From DATHZQ01 sp965216945 (GTDB lineage: Bacteria; Actinomycetota; Acidimicrobiia; Spongiisociales; UBA5794), in assembly GCA_965216945.1 (NCBI GenBank), contig CBDCGU010000003.1, positions 1,364,001 through 1,428,000 on the forward strand: 64,000 nt of DNA, written 5' to 3'. Within the stretch, counting starts at the first letter, position 1; each line of letters opens with the position of its first letter. The notes under the pieces are model-generated. The model ran no database searches, was not told where the DNA came from, and saw only the letters and a list, made by a program, of their open reading frames with translations. Both the position numbers and the translations under genes were made by a program. Shown here piece after piece: positions 8,844-17,466 of this stretch.

Positions 8844-9898
8844 CCGGCCGACGCAGCGTTTCCCCAGGCGGTGCGGTGCCGTATCCCGGCATCGCCGCGG
8901 ACGCTCGCGAAGTGCAACTGCGCCCGGTGGGGGTCACGGTGCTGACCGGATTCCTCGGCTCCGGCAAGACCACGCTCGTCAACCACATCCTCACCTCGGA
9001 TCACGGGATGCGCATCGCCGTGATCGTCAACGAGTTCGGCGAGATCGGCATCGACAGCGATTTGATCGTGTCATCCGACGAGGAGATCGTGGAGATGGCG
9101 AACGGCTGCATCTGCTGCACGCTGACGGTCCGCAACGATCTGGCGGCCACGCTCGGCACCCTGCTCGACCGCCCCAACGCACCGGAGCACATCCTCGTCG
9201 AGACCAGCGGTCTCGCCGACCCGGTCCCCCTTGCGCAGGCCTTCTTCGTCGATGCGGTCGCCGACAGGGTCGCCATGGATGCCATCGTGACGGTCGTCGA
9301 CGCCAAACACATCGATCGGCACCTCGACGAGATCACTCCCGACAGCATCGATGGCCAAGTTGTCAATCAAGTCGTCGTCGCCGATCGCATCCTCCTCAAC
9401 AAGGTCGACCTGGTTGCGGCACCGGACCTCGACGCGACCGAGGCGCGGATCCGCGCCATCAACAACACGGCCCCGATTCTCCGCTCGAGCTTCGCCTCGG
9501 TGCCCCTCCCCGAGGTCTTCGGCGTGGGTGCATTCGACCACACCGGCGAAGCCGGATTTGGCGACACGTTCTTCGAGGTTCCGTTCCCGCACGCCCATGA
9601 CTCGTCGATGGAGTCGTTCTCGATCGAGGTGGAGGGCACGCTCGATCGCAACGCCGTCGATCAATGGCTCGAAGCGCTCGCCGGCGATGCGGACACGACC
9701 GCTCGGCTCTACCGACTGAAAGGAATCCTCACGATCGAGGGAGAGCCGCACCATCTCGTCATCCAGGGAATCCACGGTCTCATCGAGCGGTACCGGGGGC
9801 ACGCCACCGGCGGGCAGCGCCGCTCCCGCGTCGTGATCATCGGACGTGGTCTCGATGCCGCCGAGATGCGCACCGGCATCGAGAGGTGCCGGGCATGA
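8840..9898 (+). CDS. CobW/COG0523-type G3E GTPase
   Basis: A 353-residue P-loop GTPase of the CobW/ZNG/nitrile-hydratase-activator group. The P-loop GFLGSGKTT is at residues 37-45, the metal-binding CxCC motif (GCICC) at C90, C92 and C93, an ETSG switch region follows, LLNKVD is the guanine-specificity motif, and a CobW C-terminal domain lies near residues 265-330. Such proteins deliver metals, often zinc, to client enzymes. ATG 8840 overlaps the previous stop as ATGA, with GGAGG eight bases ahead. A metallochaperone in the middle of a molybdenum-hydroxylase operon is unusual. The client may be the amidohydrolase at 12989 or the hydroxylase itself (inference). Confidence 0.88.
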   Translation: MTGRRSVSPGGAVPYPGIAADAREVQLRPVGVTVLTGFLGSGKTTLVNHILTSDHGMRIAVIVNEFGEIGIDSDLIVSSDEEIVEMANGCICCTLTVRNDLAATLGTLLDRPNAPEHILVETSGLADPVPLAQAFFVDAVADRVAMDAIVTVVDAKHIDRHLDEITPDSIDGQVVNQVVVADRILLNKVDLVAAPDLDATEARIRAINNTAPILRSSFASVPLPEVFGVGAFDHTGEAGFGDTFFEVPFPHAHDSSMESFSIEVEGTLDRNAVDQWLEALAGDADTTARLYRLKGILTIEGEPHHLVIQGIHGLIERYRGHATGGQRRSRVVIIGRGLDAAEMRTGIERCRA

Positions 9899-10584
9899 CG
9901 CTCGAGTCGCTCTCCAAGGTCGACGGGACGACCCTGCTCGTCGATCGGGCACACCGGGAGCTGGAACGCGCCATCCTGGAACGTCGCATCCCTCCGGGCA
10001 CGCCGCTCAGCGTCCCCAAGCTCGCACAAAGGCTCGGTATCAGCCGTAGCCCGGTGCGGGAAGCCGTGCTTCGTCTCATCGCCGTGGGACTCGCCGCCAA
10101 CGTGCCCCACAAGGGGGCCGTCGTCGCCGAGATCGCCGTCGAGGACCTCGCCGATCTGTTCGAAGTGCGCGAGCCGCTGGAAGGCCTGGCGGCCCGCCGC
10201 GCCGCGGCCAACGCCACTCCCCCCGACATCGAAGATCTCCGCGCGATCCTCGCCGAGCACGAACACCTCGTGGGTGGCGACGTGGACAGCCAGGTCGAGT
10301 TGGACATGCGCTTCCACCAACGGGTCCGCGAGATCGCGGCGAGCGCGGAACTGACCACCGCGCTGGACCGGATCCAGGTGCGCTCGCACCACGCTCTCAA
10401 CACCCTGTGGCGGGGCCGGGGAACCTCGCGGCAGTCACTCGATCGCCACCGCGAGATCTGCGAGGCCATCGCGACGGGCGATGGGGAGGCAGCGGAGGCT
10501 GCGGCGCGAGCCCACATCGGCGAGGTACGGTCACGCATCGTCGACGCCCTCCAGCGGGCCGCACAGGGGCAAGTGCCCGCATGA
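9895..10584 (+). CDS. GntR-family FCD transcriptional regulator
   Basis: This 229-residue regulator has a winged HTH at about residues 18-72 (IPPGTPLSVPKLAQRLGIS, RSPVREAVLRL) and a C-terminal FCD all-helical ligand domain. Metal/ligand residues typical of FCD proteins are visible: D and H in VELDMRFHQRV, then RSHH, and H in ARAHIGEVR. FCD regulators sense small carboxylates or catabolic intermediates and usually repress their own operon. It overlaps both neighbours by four bases (ATGA at each end), so it is co-expressed with the hydroxylase subunits. The palindrome at 7450-7469 is its probable operator. The ligand is unknown and is likely a substrate or product of this pathway. Confidence 0.9.
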   Translation: MTLESLSKVDGTTLLVDRAHRELERAILERRIPPGTPLSVPKLAQRLGISRSPVREAVLRLIAVGLAANVPHKGAVVAEIAVEDLADLFEVREPLEGLAARRAAANATPPDIEDLRAILAEHEHLVGGDVDSQVELDMRFHQRVREIAASAELTTALDRIQVRSHHALNTLWRGRGTSRQSLDRHREICEAIATGDGEAAEAAARAHIGEVRSRIVDALQRAAQGQVPA

Positions 10585-12941
10585 CGAGAACGACACCGAG
10601 AGCGTCGATGCGCACGGTACCCGACACCACCCCCGGGACGGCGAACGAGTCGGGCGTCGGTACCTCGGCGCAGCGACCCGACGGCACGCTCAAGGTCACG
10701 GGCCGGTTCGCCTACTCCTCCGACCTCCATCTCGACAACATGCTCTGGGGCGTCACGGTACGCAGCACCCATCCGTCGGCCACGATCACGTCGATCGACA
10801 TCGGCCCCGCCCTGGCCATCGCCGGGGTGGCCGCCGTCCTCACCGCCGAGGATGTGCCGGGCTCGAAGCTCTACGGCATGAAGGTGGCCGACCAGCCGGT
10901 ACTGGCCTCCAGCGAAGTCCGGTACCGGGGCCAGCCGATCGCCGTCGTGGCCGCCGACCATCCGGAGACGGCGCGCCGGGCGGCCGCCGCCGTCGAGGTC
11001 ACGTACGAGGTGCACGAACCCGTCACCGACCCGCTGGTGGCGATGCACGAGACCGCCACCCTGGTCGACCCTGACGGCAACGTCGCCCGGCACGTGAGAA
11101 TCCGCCACGGGGATGTGGCCGTGGCACGGGCTGCGTCGGACGTCGTCGTCGCCGGCACGTACGAGGTCGGCACCCAGGACCCCGCCTTCCTCGGGCCGGA
11201 ATCCGGCCTGGCGGTGCCGGACGGCTCCGGCGGAATCGACCTGTACGTCGCATCGCAATGGATCCACGACGACCAGAGGCAGGTCGCGGCATCCCTCGGC
11301 CTGCCGCTCGACCAGGTCAGGGTGACCCTCGCCGGTGTCGGTGGCGCCTTCGGGGGCCGCGAAGACATCTCGGTGCACATCCACGCATGCATGCTGGCGC
11401 TCCGCACCGGCAGGCCGGTCAAGATGTCGTACAACCGTGAAGAGTCCTTCGTCGGCCACGTCCACAGGCACCCGGCAACGATGCGCGTCGAGCAAGGTGC
11501 CACAGCCGACGGCACACTCACATTCACCAAGGCCGAGCTCGTCTTCGACGGCGGCGCCTATACCTCCACTTCGAAGATCGTGATCGCCAACGGCTCGTAT
11601 TTCGCCGCCGGCGCCTACGCCGTCGCCAATGTCGAGATCGACGGCTACGCCGTCTATACCAACAACCCTCCGTGCGGTGCGATGCGGGGTTTCGGAGCCG
11701 TGCAGTCGTGTTATGCGATCGAGTCGAGCATGGACCGGCTGGCTGGTGCACTCGGTATGGACCCGCTCGAGCTTCGGATCGCCAATGCGATCGGGGAGGG
11801 CGACCTGCTGCCGACAGGTCAACCGATCGACGGCCCGGCGCCGGTCCGCGAGATCCTCGACCATCTCCGCACCCTGCCCCACCCGGTCGACCCCGAGCCG
11901 GGTGCCCGGGACCTGCGCACACTGCCAGGCGGTGTCGGGAACTCGACCCACGGTGAGGGCATCCGGCGCGGTATCGGGTACGCCATCGGCATGAAGGCCA
12001 TCGGGTTCTCCGGCGGCGTGGACGACTACTCGACTGCTCGGGTGTCGCTCGGCGTCGTCGGTGCGACGCCCCTGGTCGAGGTGTACTCCGCGGCTTCGGA
12101 GATGGGGCAGGGAATCACAACGGTGATGGCACAGATCGCCAGGACCGAGCTCGGCGTCGCAGAGGTGGTCCTCCGTCCGGCCGACACCGGGATCGGAGAC
12201 GCCGGCTCGTCATCCGCATCGCGACAGACGTGGATGACCGGGGGTGCCGTCAAGGGAGCATGTGAGCTCGTTCGAGATCAGATTCTCCAACGCGCCGCCC
12301 GATGGCACGGTGGTGCAGCAACCGACTACGCCCTCGAGGCCGACACGGTCACCGACCGAACTGGGGCAGTGGTGTCGACGCTCGTCGCACTCCTCGGGGA
12401 CGATACGGTCGAGGCGACCCACGAGTACCACCACCGTCCCACCGAGGCGATCGACGGCGAGCGCGGCCAAGGCAAGGCACACATCGCGTTTGCGTACGCC
12501 GCACACCGGGCCGTCGTCGATGTGGACGTCGAGCTCGGCCTCGTGCGGGTCGTCGAGCTGGCCACGGCACAAGACGTCGGCAAGGCCATCAACCCGATGG
12601 CCGTCGAGGGCCAGATCCATGGTGGCAGCGCTCACGGCCTCGGCCTCGCAGTGCTCGAAGAGGTCCAAATCGAGGACGGCGTTGTGAAGAACCCCTCGTT
12701 CATGGACTACCTGATCCCCACCATCCTCGACATGCCGCCAATGAGCGTGAAGCTGTTCGAGTTCCCCCACCCCGACTCCCCGTACGGCCTCAACGGCGTT
12801 GGCGAGCCACCGACCTTGTCGTCGACGCCGGCGATCGCCAATGCGCTCCGCAACGCCACCGGGTTGGAACTCCCCCGAGTTCCGATCAGCCCCCGAGATC
12901 TCATCGCCACCACGAGGCGCGGTCGGGAGGCAACGACGTAA
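10581..12941 (+). CDS. Molybdenum hydroxylase, molybdopterin-binding subunit (CoxL/XdhA-like)
   Basis: A 786-residue large subunit of the xanthine oxidase family. It shows the hammerhead N-terminal domain, GVGGAFGGREDIS, CGAMRGFGAVQ for molybdopterin cytosine dinucleotide, the SEMGQGITT loop and the catalytic base in NGVGEPP at about residue 742. It lacks the VAYRCSFR selenocysteine/cysteine loop of CO dehydrogenase, so it is not a form I CoxL. With 7496 and 8379 it forms a heterotrimeric hydroxylase that inserts water-derived oxygen into an N-heterocycle or similar substrate. ATG 10581 overlaps the regulator stop. Substrate cannot be fixed from sequence; purine, pyrimidine or nicotinate-like rings all fit the context. 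Confidence 0.88.
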   Translation: MTRTTPRASMRTVPDTTPGTANESGVGTSAQRPDGTLKVTGRFAYSSDLHLDNMLWGVTVRSTHPSATITSIDIGPALAIAGVAAVLTAEDVPGSKLYGMKVADQPVLASSEVRYRGQPIAVVAADHPETARRAAAAVEVTYEVHEPVTDPLVAMHETATLVDPDGNVARHVRIRHGDVAVARAASDVVVAGTYEVGTQDPAFLGPESGLAVPDGSGGIDLYVASQWIHDDQRQVAASLGLPLDQVRVTLAGVGGAFGGREDISVHIHACMLALRTGRPVKMSYNREESFVGHVHRHPATMRVEQGATADGTLTFTKAELVFDGGAYTSTSKIVIANGSYFAAGAYAVANVEIDGYAVYTNNPPCGAMRGFGAVQSCYAIESSMDRLAGALGMDPLELRIANAIGEGDLLPTGQPIDGPAPVREILDHLRTLPHPVDPEPGARDLRTLPGGVGNSTHGEGIRRGIGYAIGMKAIGFSGGVDDYSTARVSLGVVGATPLVEVYSAASEMGQGITTVMAQIARTELGVAEVVLRPADTGIGDAGSSSASRQTWMTGGAVKGACELVRDQILQRAARWHGGAATDYALEADTVTDRTGAVVSTLVALLGDDTVEATHEYHHRPTEAIDGERGQGKAHIAFAYAAHRAVVDVDVELGLVRVVELATAQDVGKAINPMAVEGQIHGGSAHGLGLAVLEEVQIEDGVVKNPSFMDYLIPTILDMPPMSVKLFEFPHPDSPYGLNGVGEPPTLSSTPAIANALRNATGLELPRVPISPRDLIATTRRGREATT

Positions 12942-12988
12942 CACCACGAGCATCCCGCCCCACCATCCGCGGAAGGAGTCAGAACGAG

Positions 12989-13909
12989 ATGATCATCGAC
13001 ACCCACCTCCACCCGACCAATGTGGTCGATGAAGCCTGGAGACACACCGGCGAGCCGTTCACCGGGGAGCGCATGCTCGCGATGATGGACGGCCCCTATT
13101 GGATCAACGGCAAGCCGCGCCGGATCGACATGGGTTTCATCCAGAACCCGCCAGGGAACACGGTGTGGCGCGACGGGCGCCGTGGTGGTCGCGAGGGTAT
13201 TCGCGACTACATGACGTACATCACGGAGCTCACCCAGAAATACCCGGATCGGTTCATCGGCAACTTCACCTACAACCCGCGGTACGGCCCGGACCACGGT
13301 GTCGCAGAGCTGGAGTTTCACGTCAAGGAGTACGGCTTCAAGATGCTGAAGCTCCACTCCAACATGCACGCCTATCGACCGGACCGAGCCCTCGACTGGC
13401 TCCGACCCGTGATGCAGAAGTGCGACGAGCTGGGAGTGATCGTGCTCATTCACACGGGCGATGGCCCGTATTCGATCCCAACCCAGTTCTATCCCATCAT
13501 CCGCGAGTTCCCGAACGTCAACTTCATCATCGGTCACTTCGGCGTACAGACGGGCGGCGTGTACTGCTTCGAGGCGTTCTGGATGATCATGGACTCGCCG
13601 AACGTGTACGGAGAGTCTGGATGGCTCCTCCAGTCGCGCATCGTCGAGTTCGCCAAAGAGATGCCACGGGATCGTTTGGTCTTCGGCACCGATTCTCCGC
13701 CCAACGATCCCGGGATGTGGCTGACCCATCTCGAGGTGTTGTGCCACGAGCCGCCTCAGGGTCTCAACATCGACGAGGACCACCTCGAGGACTACATGGG
13801 GAACAACATCGCACGGCTCGTCGGGATCACACCCACCGCACCACCAACGGATCTGGAGGCGGCCAAGGCACAACTCGCCGCAGGGAGCTATGGCACGCCG
13901 ATCACGTGA
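12989..13909 (+). CDS. Amidohydrolase family 2 (ACMSD-like) hydrolase or decarboxylase
   Basis: A 306-residue TIM-barrel metalloenzyme. The N-terminal DTHLHP gives the HxH metal pair, VLIHTGDG and IIGHFG supply the later histidines, and FGTDSPP the terminal aspartate. This arrangement is that of amidohydrolase-2 enzymes, which include ACMSD, gamma-resorcylate decarboxylase and isoorotate decarboxylase as well as lactone hydrolases. So either C-C decarboxylation or ring-opening hydrolysis is possible. ATG 12989 follows GGAAGGAG by ten bases and lies 47 bases after the hydroxylase gene. Its position directly after a ring hydroxylase suggests it acts on the hydroxylated product (inference). Confidence 0.8.
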   Translation: MIIDTHLHPTNVVDEAWRHTGEPFTGERMLAMMDGPYWINGKPRRIDMGFIQNPPGNTVWRDGRRGGREGIRDYMTYITELTQKYPDRFIGNFTYNPRYGPDHGVAELEFHVKEYGFKMLKLHSNMHAYRPDRALDWLRPVMQKCDELGVIVLIHTGDGPYSIPTQFYPIIREFPNVNFIIGHFGVQTGGVYCFEAFWMIMDSPNVYGESGWLLQSRIVEFAKEMPRDRLVFGTDSPPNDPGMWLTHLEVLCHEPPQGLNIDEDHLEDYMGNNIARLVGITPTAPPTDLEAAKAQLAAGSYGTPIT

Positions 13910-14090
13910 TGGGAAGCGGCCCGGCGACGACGACCACGAATCCGCGAGCTGCCGTGGCGACGGCGCAACGACATCGGAAACCCACGGGCGGGAGACCGCA
14001 GACGAGCAACATCGGACGAAGAGCAATACGATCCCCCACGGAATCGGCGAGACCCGTCGCATCTGGGGCTGACAGCTGGAGGAGACATCT

Positions 14091-15140
14091 ATGTTCAGAT
14101 ACAAGGGACGACTCGGAGTGGGCGTGCTGCTGGTGGTGCTCGCTCTCGTCGCTGCCGCATGTGGTGGCGATGACGACACAGGCGACACAACGACTGCCGC
14201 GCCGGCCGAGGGCACCGAGGCACCGGAGACCACGGCCGCGGGCGAACCCTTCCGGGTCGCCATCGTTGCGCCCAGCGCCAGCAACGACCTTGCGTTCACC
14301 CAGAGCATGGTCGAGTCGATGAACGTCGTCGCCGAAGAGCGCGGCATCGAGGTCGACATCACCGACGGAACGTTCATCATCGAGGACGCCGCCCTTGCCA
14401 TCCGAGGGTACGCCGAGGACGGATTCGACCTGGTCATCGCCCACGGCTCTCAGTACGGCGGCTCGCTGCAAGAGATCGCCCCCGACTTCCCGGAGACGTC
14501 CTTTGCGTGGGGAACCACGCGTGACACGTTCGGGCTCCCGAACGTCTACGCGTACACCGTGCAATCCGACCAAGGCGCATACGCCATGGGCACGCTGGCC
14601 GCCCGACTGACCGAGTCGAAGACCATCGGTGTCGTCGGGCCGATCGAGGTCGGCGACGCCAAGTTGTACGTGGACGGGTTTGTCGCCGGCGTGGCCGCCG
14701 AGGACCCGTCGGTCGACGTACGGGTGAACTACATCGACTCGTTCAGCGATGTGGCTCTCGCCAGCGAAGCAGCGGAGGCTTTCGTCCAGGCCGACGCCGA
14801 CATCATGACCGGTACGGCACAGATGGTCGTCGGTGCCACCGGCGTGGCCCGTGAGAACGGTGTGCTGTGGTTCGGGACGCAATACCTCCAGACCTCGCTG
14901 GGTGAGGACATCGTCGTGGCCTCACAGGTGTATCGCTGGGAAGTGCTGCTGCGCGAGATCCTGGACAAGATCGAGGGCGGGCAACTCGGCGGCGACGTGC
15001 TCGTCGCGACCCTCGCCGAGGGTGCGCTCGAGATCGTGTTCAACGACAACGTCGAGATCTCGGACGAAGACCGAGCGGCGATCGATGCGGTGATTTCCGG
15101 CATCATCGACGGATCGATCACGACCGGCGTCGAAGGCTGA
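14091..15140 (+). CDS. BMP-family ABC transporter substrate-binding lipoprotein (first copy)
   Basis: A 349-residue lipoprotein. A signal peptide ends in LVAAACGG with lipobox Cys24, followed by an acidic/threonine-rich linker to about residue 52 and a periplasmic-binding-type fold of the basic membrane protein (BMP/PnrA) family: FRVAIVAPSASNDLAFTQSM, HGSQYGGSLQEIAPDFPETSFAW. Family members with known ligands mostly bind purine nucleosides. It is anchored on the outer face of the membrane and hands its ligand to the permeases at 15305 and 16527, driven by the ATPase at 17467. GGAGGAG lies upstream of ATG 14091. A long stem-loop follows the stop codon. The gap 13910-14090 shows nothing else of note. 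Confidence 0.9.
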   Translation: MFRYKGRLGVGVLLVVLALVAAACGGDDDTGDTTTAAPAEGTEAPETTAAGEPFRVAIVAPSASNDLAFTQSMVESMNVVAEERGIEVDITDGTFIIEDAALAIRGYAEDGFDLVIAHGSQYGGSLQEIAPDFPETSFAWGTTRDTFGLPNVYAYTVQSDQGAYAMGTLAARLTESKTIGVVGPIEVGDAKLYVDGFVAGVAAEDPSVDVRVNYIDSFSDVALASEAAEAFVQADADIMTGTAQMVVGATGVARENGVLWFGTQYLQTSLGEDIVVASQVYRWEVLLREILDKIEGGQLGGDVLVATLAEGALEIVFNDNVEISDEDRAAIDAVISGIIDGSITTGVEG

Positions 15141-15167
15141 CGAAGCAGGGGACACCTCCGTCAGGCA

Positions 15168-15201
15168 GCCTCCGGCTCCGGGATCACCCGGGGTCGGAGG
15201 C
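15168..15201 (+). terminator. Stem-loop after binding-protein gene (no U tract)
   Basis: Arms GCCTCCGGCTCCGGG and CCCGGGGTCGGAGGC pair at 13 of 15 positions around the loop ATCA. No run of T follows. Inside an operon such a structure usually trims or stabilises the upstream message, giving more binding protein than permease. Confidence 0.5.
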
Positions 15202-15304
15202 CGCCACCGACGTGTGGCGCCACGCCCGGGAGGGCTGATGAGAACGAGAGACCGTACGGAACCGTGGGCGGCACAAGCGGAACGGCGCGGGAGGTGATCG
15301 GGTT

Positions 15305-16534
15305 GTGACGGCGCGACGACGTCCACTTCTCTCCCGCCTCGCCGGCCCGGCGGTCCCGATCGCAGCCGTACTGGCAAGCTTCCTCGTTGGCGCCTTCCTG
15401 CTGGCCCTCCTCGGCGCCAATCCGATCGAGGGGTACGCCGAGCTCGTGAAGGGTGCGTTCGGGAGCGTCGATGCGTTCGCCGACAGCGCACTCAAGGCGA
15501 TGCCGCTCCTCCTGGTCGGAGCAGGGATCACCATCTCGTTCCGGGCCGGCGTCATCAACATCGGTGGCGAGGGCCAGATCATCGCCGGCGCCATCCTCTC
15601 GACCATCACAGCACTCGCCGTACCCGACCTCCCCCGACCGATCCTCCTCCCGCTGGTGGTCCTCGTCGGGGCGCTGGGCGGGGCGCTGTGGGGAGGTCTC
15701 GCCGGCGCCCTGAAGGCCTACGCCGGCGTCAACGAGATCCTGAGCACGATCATGCTCAACATCATCGCGGTGCAGATCATGAACCTGCTGCTACGTGATC
15801 CACTGATGGATCCCGGCGAGATCGAACGGGGCTCGCGAATCCCGCAGACGGAACGGCTCAGCGAGAACGCCGACATGCCCATCCTCCCGGGAGGTACTCG
15901 AATCAACCTCGGCGTCGTCATCGCCATCATCTGCGCCGTGCTGGCCTATATCCTCCTTTTCCGCACTGCGCAGGGGCTCAGGCTGCGATCCGTCGGGCAC
16001 AACCCCCATGCCTCCCGGTACGCCGGCATGGCGGTGAAACGCAACGTGGTGCTTGCGCTCGCCTACAGCGGAGCCCTTGCCGGGATCGCGGGAGTGACCC
16101 TGGTGTTCGGCAGCGAGGGCCACCGCTTGGCCACCGACGGGGGGAGCGCCACCTTCACCGGCTCGGCCGGTTTCAACGGCATCGTGGTTGCCCTCTTCGG
16201 CGGCCTCCACCCCCTGTGGACCATTCCTGCGTCGCTCCTCTTTGGAGGGCTCCAGGTGGGGGCAAATGCAATGCAGCGAGCCGTCCAGGTACCGGCGGCC
16301 CTGATCCTCGCACTCAACGGGCTCGTGGTGGTGTTCGTCGTGAGCAGCATTCGCTTCCAGACCCGCCTTCGGGAATGGACGGCCAACCGGCTCGGCATGA
16401 CCCGGCCCGACTCCGAACCGGCACCGATGCTGGCAGCAGCGAGCGTCCGTGGCACCGGCCCGAGCGAGCCGGCCGGCGGGCAGCGGGCACACGACGGCCC
16501 GAGCGGTGACCAGTCAGGAGACGACGATGAGTGA
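15305..16534 (+). CDS. Nucleoside-type ABC transporter permease (BPD_transp_2), first system
   Basis: A 409-residue inner-membrane permease of the RbsC/YufP-like branch with about eight to nine hydrophobic segments. The family motifs NIGGEGQIIAGAI (near residue 78) and GVNEILSTIMLNIIAVQIMN (near residue 140) are present; these are characteristic of nucleoside/BMP-linked transporters. The C-terminal 60 residues are a hydrophilic, low-complexity tail. The GTG start at 15305 is chosen for the excellent GGAGGTGATC ribosome site six bases ahead. It overlaps the second permease by eight bases. It works with 14091, 16527 and 17467. Confidence 0.9.
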   Translation: MTARRRPLLSRLAGPAVPIAAVLASFLVGAFLLALLGANPIEGYAELVKGAFGSVDAFADSALKAMPLLLVGAGITISFRAGVINIGGEGQIIAGAILSTITALAVPDLPRPILLPLVVLVGALGGALWGGLAGALKAYAGVNEILSTIMLNIIAVQIMNLLLRDPLMDPGEIERGSRIPQTERLSENADMPILPGGTRINLGVVIAIICAVLAYILLFRTAQGLRLRSVGHNPHASRYAGMAVKRNVVLALAYSGALAGIAGVTLVFGSEGHRLATDGGSATFTGSAGFNGIVVALFGGLHPLWTIPASLLFGGLQVGANAMQRAVQVPAALILALNGLVVVFVVSSIRFQTRLREWTANRLGMTRPDSEPAPMLAAASVRGTGPSEPAGGQRAHDGPSGDQSGDDDE

Positions 16535-17465
16535 ATTCTTCGAGATCTCGGTGATCGTCGCCACCGTGGCCTCCGGGATCCGGCTGGCCACCCCGTTCCT
16601 CCTGGCCGCACTCGGGGAGACGCTCGGCCAGCGGAGCGGCGTACTCAACCTCGGCGTCGAGGGTGTGATGCTTCTCGGAGCCTTCATGGCGTATTGGGTG
16701 ACGCTCCGCACGGGTGACGCATTCGTCGGGCTGGTGGTTGGAGCCGCCGTCGGCACGGTGCTCGGCATTGTCTACGCACTCGTGACCCTTGGCGCCAAAG
16801 CGAACCAAGGCATCAGTGGCATCGGCATCTTCATCTTCGGCCTGGGCATGAGCGACCTTCTGTTCCAGAAGCAGGTCGGGACCCCCATCCCCATCGACGG
16901 TCTGCGGCCGTGGGAGATTCCCGGTCTGAGCGACATTCCGTGGGTCGGCGAGATGTTCTTCCAGCACAACCCACTCGTGTACTTCGCGTTCCTCCTGGTG
17001 CCCGCCATGTGGTTCGTCATCAACCGGACCTCGTTCGGGATGAACGTGCGAGCCGTTGGCGAATCACCCGGGGCGGCCGACAGCCTCGGCGTCAGCGTCA
17101 ACAAGACACGCGCCCTCTCGATCATCGCCGCCAATGCCCTCGCCGGGCTCGCCGGCGCCGGCCTGGCCCTCGAGCTGGGGATCTTCCAACAGAACCTCAC
17201 CAACGGTCAGGGCTTCATCGCCATCGCGTTGGTCTACTTCGGGGCGTGGCGACCGATCGGGGCGATGTTCGGCGCACTCCTGTTCGGTCTGGTGTCGGCG
17301 ATCGTCGTGCAATGGAAGACACTCGGAATCGTGACCGGAACGTTGGCGAGCCTCACCGCGATGGTGCCGGCGGTGCTGACGATCGTTGCCCTCGTCTTCG
17401 TCGCACGACGTGGAATCGGTGCACCCTCGGCATTGACCAAGGACTTCGAGAGAGGAGCTGCGTGA
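16527..17465 (+). CDS. Nucleoside-type ABC transporter permease (second permease), first system
   Basis: A 312-residue membrane protein of the YufQ-like branch with about eight hydrophobic segments. Diagnostic motifs are ALGETLGQRSGVLNLGVEGVMLLGAF near the N-terminus and GMNVRAVGESPGAADSLG near residue 175. It pairs with the preceding permease to form the membrane channel. ATG 16527 lies inside the end of that gene with CAGGAG ahead of it. An upstream in-frame start at 16449 would add residues read from the tail of the previous gene and is rejected. The stop is one base before the ATPase start. Confidence 0.9.
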   Translation: MSEFFEISVIVATVASGIRLATPFLLAALGETLGQRSGVLNLGVEGVMLLGAFMAYWVTLRTGDAFVGLVVGAAVGTVLGIVYALVTLGAKANQGISGIGIFIFGLGMSDLLFQKQVGTPIPIDGLRPWEIPGLSDIPWVGEMFFQHNPLVYFAFLLVPAMWFVINRTSFGMNVRAVGESPGAADSLGVSVNKTRALSIIAANALAGLAGAGLALELGIFQQNLTNGQGFIAIALVYFGAWRPIGAMFGALLFGLVSAIVVQWKTLGIVTGTLASLTAMVPAVLTIVALVFVARRGIGAPSALTKDFERGAA

Positions 17466-17466
17466 C

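Noticed and set aside
10581..12941. Form I carbon monoxide dehydrogenase large subunit
   Set aside because: The CO-dehydrogenase active-site loop VAYRCSFR is absent.
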